From assembly GCA_946042585.1 (NCBI GenBank), contig CAMGDO010000027.1, forward strand, positions 1 to 8,009: a stretch of DNA of 8,009 bases, written 5' to 3'. Made by a program: the position numbers and the translations under genes. Source of the DNA: an uncultured Clostridia bacterium. GTDB lineage: Bacteria; Bacillota; Clostridia; Christensenellales; Aristaeellaceae. Shown piece after piece: positions 6,501 through 8,009 of the stretch (positions within the stretch are counted from its first letter, which is position 1; each line of letters opens with the position of its first letter). The notes beneath the pieces are model-generated. The model did not search any database. It was not told where the DNA came from and worked only from the letters and a program-made list of their open reading frames with translations.

Positions 6501-8009
6501 AGCGTGACGGAAAACATCGTATACGCCAAGGCGGGATCGGCCATTGGAAAGGTCGGCGCGCTGAGCGAGGGCATGCTGGGCGTGAAGGATGCGGCGGCGC
6601 TGCAAAGAGCGTACAACATGACGGGCGGATTTGTACGCAACGCCGGATTTACGCTGAGCGGATTCAAGAGCGGGCTGGCGGAAGCGAACGCGGCTGGCCT
6701 TGACAACACGGACGCGATCATCTATGCGGCGGCGAGCGCGGCCATATCGATGGCCGTTGAGAACCTGAGCATTGACCCGTTTACGCGGGAGGCGCAGGCA
6801 GCGGCGGCGCTGCCGGACGCGAAGGAAGCTGCGAAACAGGGCGTACGAAAAGCAACGGAAAAATTCGGCGTGGACATCTTCAAAAGCGCGATGGGCGAGG
6901 GCATGGAAGAAGTGGTGGAAGATCCGCTTCAGGGGATCCTTCGAAAATTCACGATTGACCCGGACATGGCATGGATTGGCGAGGGCGGCGTGATTGACCC
7001 GGAAGCGATGCTCAAAAGCGGCGCGATGGGAGCGGCGGCCGGCGCGATACTCGCGGGAGCAGCCGTAGATGGGAACGGAAAAACGAAAGAGCAAACGGAA
7101 ACGGAAACGGAGAAGAAGGAAACAGAAACGGCGCAAACGGAAACGGAAACGGCGAAGACGGAAACGGAAACGCAGCAGCCAACAACGGAAGCGGAGAAGC
7201 CAACAACGGAAACGGCACAGCCGGAAACGGAAACCGAGCAAACGAAAGAAGAGACAGGGAAAGAGGAAAATCCGAAAAAGGCGCCGGAACAGATTGCGAA
7301 AAAAGCGGCGGACTATGAAGCCGTCTATCAGGTAGCGGCGGACGAATACGCAAGCGCAGACACGAAGCTGTTTGCGAGCCTTGCGGCGGAAGAGATCGCG
7401 CAGCGCGGAGAGCTGAGCGAGGAAACGCGCGCGGAGATGGAAGCACGGCTGAACCTTGACAAACTGAAAAACCGGCTGATTACGCAGGACATGGCCATGG
7501 CGACGGCGGCATACGGAAGCAGCGAAACGAGCGAAGCGACGAAAGCGGTTGCGGAAAAGGCAATCACGGAAACGGTGCTAAGCGGTGCGCCAATGAGCGC
7601 TCAGACGAGGCGCGCCCTGTGGACGGGGACGGCCAGAGACGCGGCGCGGGCAACAGCGCAGGCACAAACCGTAAAGGCGCGGGAAGAGCTTGAGAAGGCG
7701 ACGAAGGATCTGAAAGCCGTCAAAAAGGAATACGGACAGATGAACGGACGGCTGAGCGCACTGACGGACAACGCGACGCAGATGATTGAGAACATGATCA
7801 GTGGAGCGGTGACGACGCAGGCGCAAGGGCAATACCAGACGGCGCTCAACAAGATCAACACGCTGCGAAAGCGGGTGGAGAACCAGAAGGAGCGCGTGGA
7901 TGAAGCGACCGCGAGAGAGAAGCAGGCGCGGGAAGCATACCAGGCGGCGCAGGCGCAGGCGAAGGCGGACGAGGAAGCAATCTTTGCGGAGCTGATGAGC
8001 ACGACAATC
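3528..8009 (+). CDS. giant internal virion / ejection protein candidate, C-terminus outside window
   Basis: A single open frame of 1,494 codons runs from ATG (3528) to the last base with no stop, so the gene is partial at its 3' end. Visible layout: charged N-terminal tail (1-60); mixed helical region of unknown fold (61-427); 34-residue tandem repeats with QESVQKTTPTGW (428-516); coiled coil (about 545-607); a possible degenerate repeat PPIGWGTTEY (661-670); acidic helical region (670-890); three Gly/Ala-rich segments that could contact membranes (about 902-926, 1062-1079, 1165-1180); the block MGEGMEEVVEDPL (1122-1134); a Thr/Glu-rich linker (1185-1247); and long C-terminal coiled coils (about 1368-1420 and 1441-1487). 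I count only three cysteines. No signal peptide or catalytic motif is recognised. Size, composition and position last in an adaptor-nozzle-ejection gene series suggest a packaged protein expelled with the DNA. The Gly-rich segments followed by 'GEG-EEVV--PL' resemble a block I know from very large phage structural/polyvalent proteins of Firmicutes phages. Enzymatic domains could lie downstream. A tape measure is the main alternative. Confidence 0.8.
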   Translation, partial: MDIRQRVNMDEEEKRRMLEASIARRQNAQAQSYIKKTTQGAETTQTAKRETINLAQHKPEDITSLSYRMPEGERQGFIDYAQKYYESVGASGIPKSEDVKSQWSAWDAQRESAAEQRRIEKEQRNFSSTLGATGNLPRLEVLSAISAMEDDGEKKTALQSYATLTGTKGSVYYSPYAKATSEALKTLGIEAVDDNWFAQNAGLERGLLKNAYTGKVEKPGNSATQEQKNAYAAYILRGNEQTTKDAEQEMKTLYDDVARKATTYSGFDISAYIEGIDWKEYPTLEKMMDGAKTGEYVQLNRAVPFSMEALYGVAYCAKNGIEPEDAREYELYAGAWVNALKKEATLGTDEEEPEGFFAGILDTLSGEEKKRVQRKEQGAAARETLDALGIGYTLEKKESEAEQEVNADGSIVIHPGEETKSVTKREAQEEKSEQKAQESVQKTTPTGWIAGLNAPSEEAQTQEEKGEQNEQESVQKTTPTGWIAGMNAPSQEEPKQEEKSEQKAQESVQKTTPTGWMNERTTESKIKAFQGGSYAFVESAQDRSALRRIDAQIATLAQEQKELQRIKQEEIKTDRASQIRAAQSSGDTRRRIEQINEQIGRLNAKKIRIAFSGSGEGASATNVQGRRTITPETAMDVMERTQELSEQRAAEEAKKSQNMQPPIGWGTTEYRMWMEAATDEMDAIFDEYDAAMKDAEEIEDIDARVAAMYEAQYQKEQKLLRQSIRTSVMEELIAQDEETQTIRSSVPQERISMLCEREVASALGDDARVQELTNALLEAGYAACWPEEDAAVAQEREEAIAYARQWGDEAVRERLGITDNRALTEDDYYQAAHTDKGFWEWEIWNIGENGRSLKDYVQVMGQNQGVLEVDKQRTEAYLDYLVRGVIGENASIEQTEAAKNALAVNLAITGGVMSGTTSAVQGAADMLEALVYESARAQYGRNLTREEMAILSPGYAMMKSAKEAIGETAQAITPDVSGRGEWVQTIKGLTQSVTENIVYAKAGSAIGKVGALSEGMLGVKDAAALQRAYNMTGGFVRNAGFTLSGFKSGLAEANAAGLDNTDAIIYAAASAAISMAVENLSIDPFTREAQAAAALPDAKEAAKQGVRKATEKFGVDIFKSAMGEGMEEVVEDPLQGILRKFTIDPDMAWIGEGGVIDPEAMLKSGAMGAAAGAILAGAAVDGNGKTKEQTETETEKKETETAQTETETAKTETETQQPTTEAEKPTTETAQPETETEQTKEETGKEENPKKAPEQIAKKAADYEAVYQVAADEYASADTKLFASLAAEEIAQRGELSEETRAEMEARLNLDKLKNRLITQDMAMATAAYGSSETSEATKAVAEKAITETVLSGAPMSAQTRRALWTGTARDAARATAQAQTVKAREELEKATKDLKAVKKEYGQMNGRLSALTDNATQMIENMISGAVTTQAQGQYQTALNKINTLRKRVENQKERVDEATAREKQAREAYQAAQAQAKADEEAIFAELMSTTI
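4809..5075 (+). repeat. in-frame 102-bp tandem repeat, 2.6 copies
   Basis: Copies lie at 4809-4910, 4911-5012 and 5013-5075 (truncated after 21 codons). Each full unit encodes 34 residues, from QEEK through QESVQKTTPTGW to a GWIAG(L/M)NAPS end. Copies 1 and 2 differ at 11 of 102 bases by hand alignment and match at 26 of 34 residues. Copies 1 and 3 differ at 4 of 63 bases, all synonymous, so their 21 residues are identical. Immediately after copy 3 the sequence diverges (MNERTT in place of IAGLNA). Confidence 0.95.
7080..7268 (+). repeat. imperfect hexanucleotide (ACGGAA) repeat coding for Thr-Glu
   Basis: Repeated ACGGAA units, interrupted by AAG, GCG, CAG and CCA codons, encode residues 1185-1247 of the giant protein. 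Of these 63 residues 21 are Thr and 20 are Glu; the rest are mainly Lys, Gln, Ala and Pro. The tract directly follows a Gly/Ala-rich hydrophobic segment and precedes the C-terminal coiled coils, so it probably acts as an extended acidic linker. It lies inside a T-free stretch of the + strand (7071-7270). Confidence 0.9.

Noticed and set aside
6700..6728. TTGACA, 17-base spacer, TATGCG, resembling a sigma-70 promoter
   Set aside because: It lies within the coding sequence of the giant gene, the -10 box matches only its first three bases, and no gene starts nearby downstream.
7069..7335. Lys/Arg-rich 88-residue + strand frame that looks like a basic nucleic-acid-binding protein
   Set aside because: It is the shifted reading of the ACGGAA repeat of the giant gene, which turns Thr-Glu into Lys/Arg-rich runs. 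No ribosome site precedes it.

Overview
The window reads as part of the virion-structure operon of a tailed double-stranded DNA bacteriophage (or a prophage). Six open reading frames lie on the + strand and fill almost the whole 8,009 bases. Gaps between them are 4 to 18 bases and one pair overlaps by 11 bases. Most carry a strong purine-rich Shine-Dalgarno sequence, and three of the six start with GTG. I see no tRNA, rRNA, CRISPR array, integrase, transposase, terminator or convincing promoter. The strong AAGGAGG-type ribosome sites and the moderately GC-rich DNA suggest a Firmicutes/Clostridia host, such as a gut phage, but nothing in the window fixes the host.

Layout: (1) 1-318, a 105-aa conserved-looking small protein that I cannot name, sitting where podovirus-type genomes often place a small protein between the major capsid gene and the adaptor. 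(2) 330-875, a 181-aa head-tail adaptor-like protein. (3) 894-2390, a 498-aa beta-propeller-type tail hub/nozzle protein of the P22 gp10 'stabilisation' kind. (4) 2395-2601, a 68-aa helical/coiled-coil protein. (5) 2591-3514, a 307-aa internal virion (DNA-ejection) protein candidate with low-complexity ends. (6) 3528 to the window end, one uninterrupted frame of at least 1,494 codons, a giant internal virion/ejection protein candidate whose C-terminus lies outside the window.

An adaptor is followed directly by a nozzle-like propeller and then by large Ala/Gln/Glu-rich proteins, with no tail tube, tube terminator or recognisable tape measure between them. This fits a short-tailed (podovirus-like) particle: the adaptor docks on the portal, the propeller protein closes the tail, and proteins 5 and 6 are packaged inside the head and ejected to carry DNA across the envelope. 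That functional reading is inference from gene order and family resemblance.

The most distinctive material is inside the giant gene. It has a 34-residue tandem repeat (2.6 copies) in which the first and third copies encode identical peptides but differ only at synonymous sites. It has three Gly/Ala-rich, potentially membrane-active segments. It also has a Thr-Glu microsatellite within a 200-base run that contains no T at all on the + strand. The whole window is strongly T-poor and purine-rich on the coding strand, which explains the many long but spurious antisense open frames.
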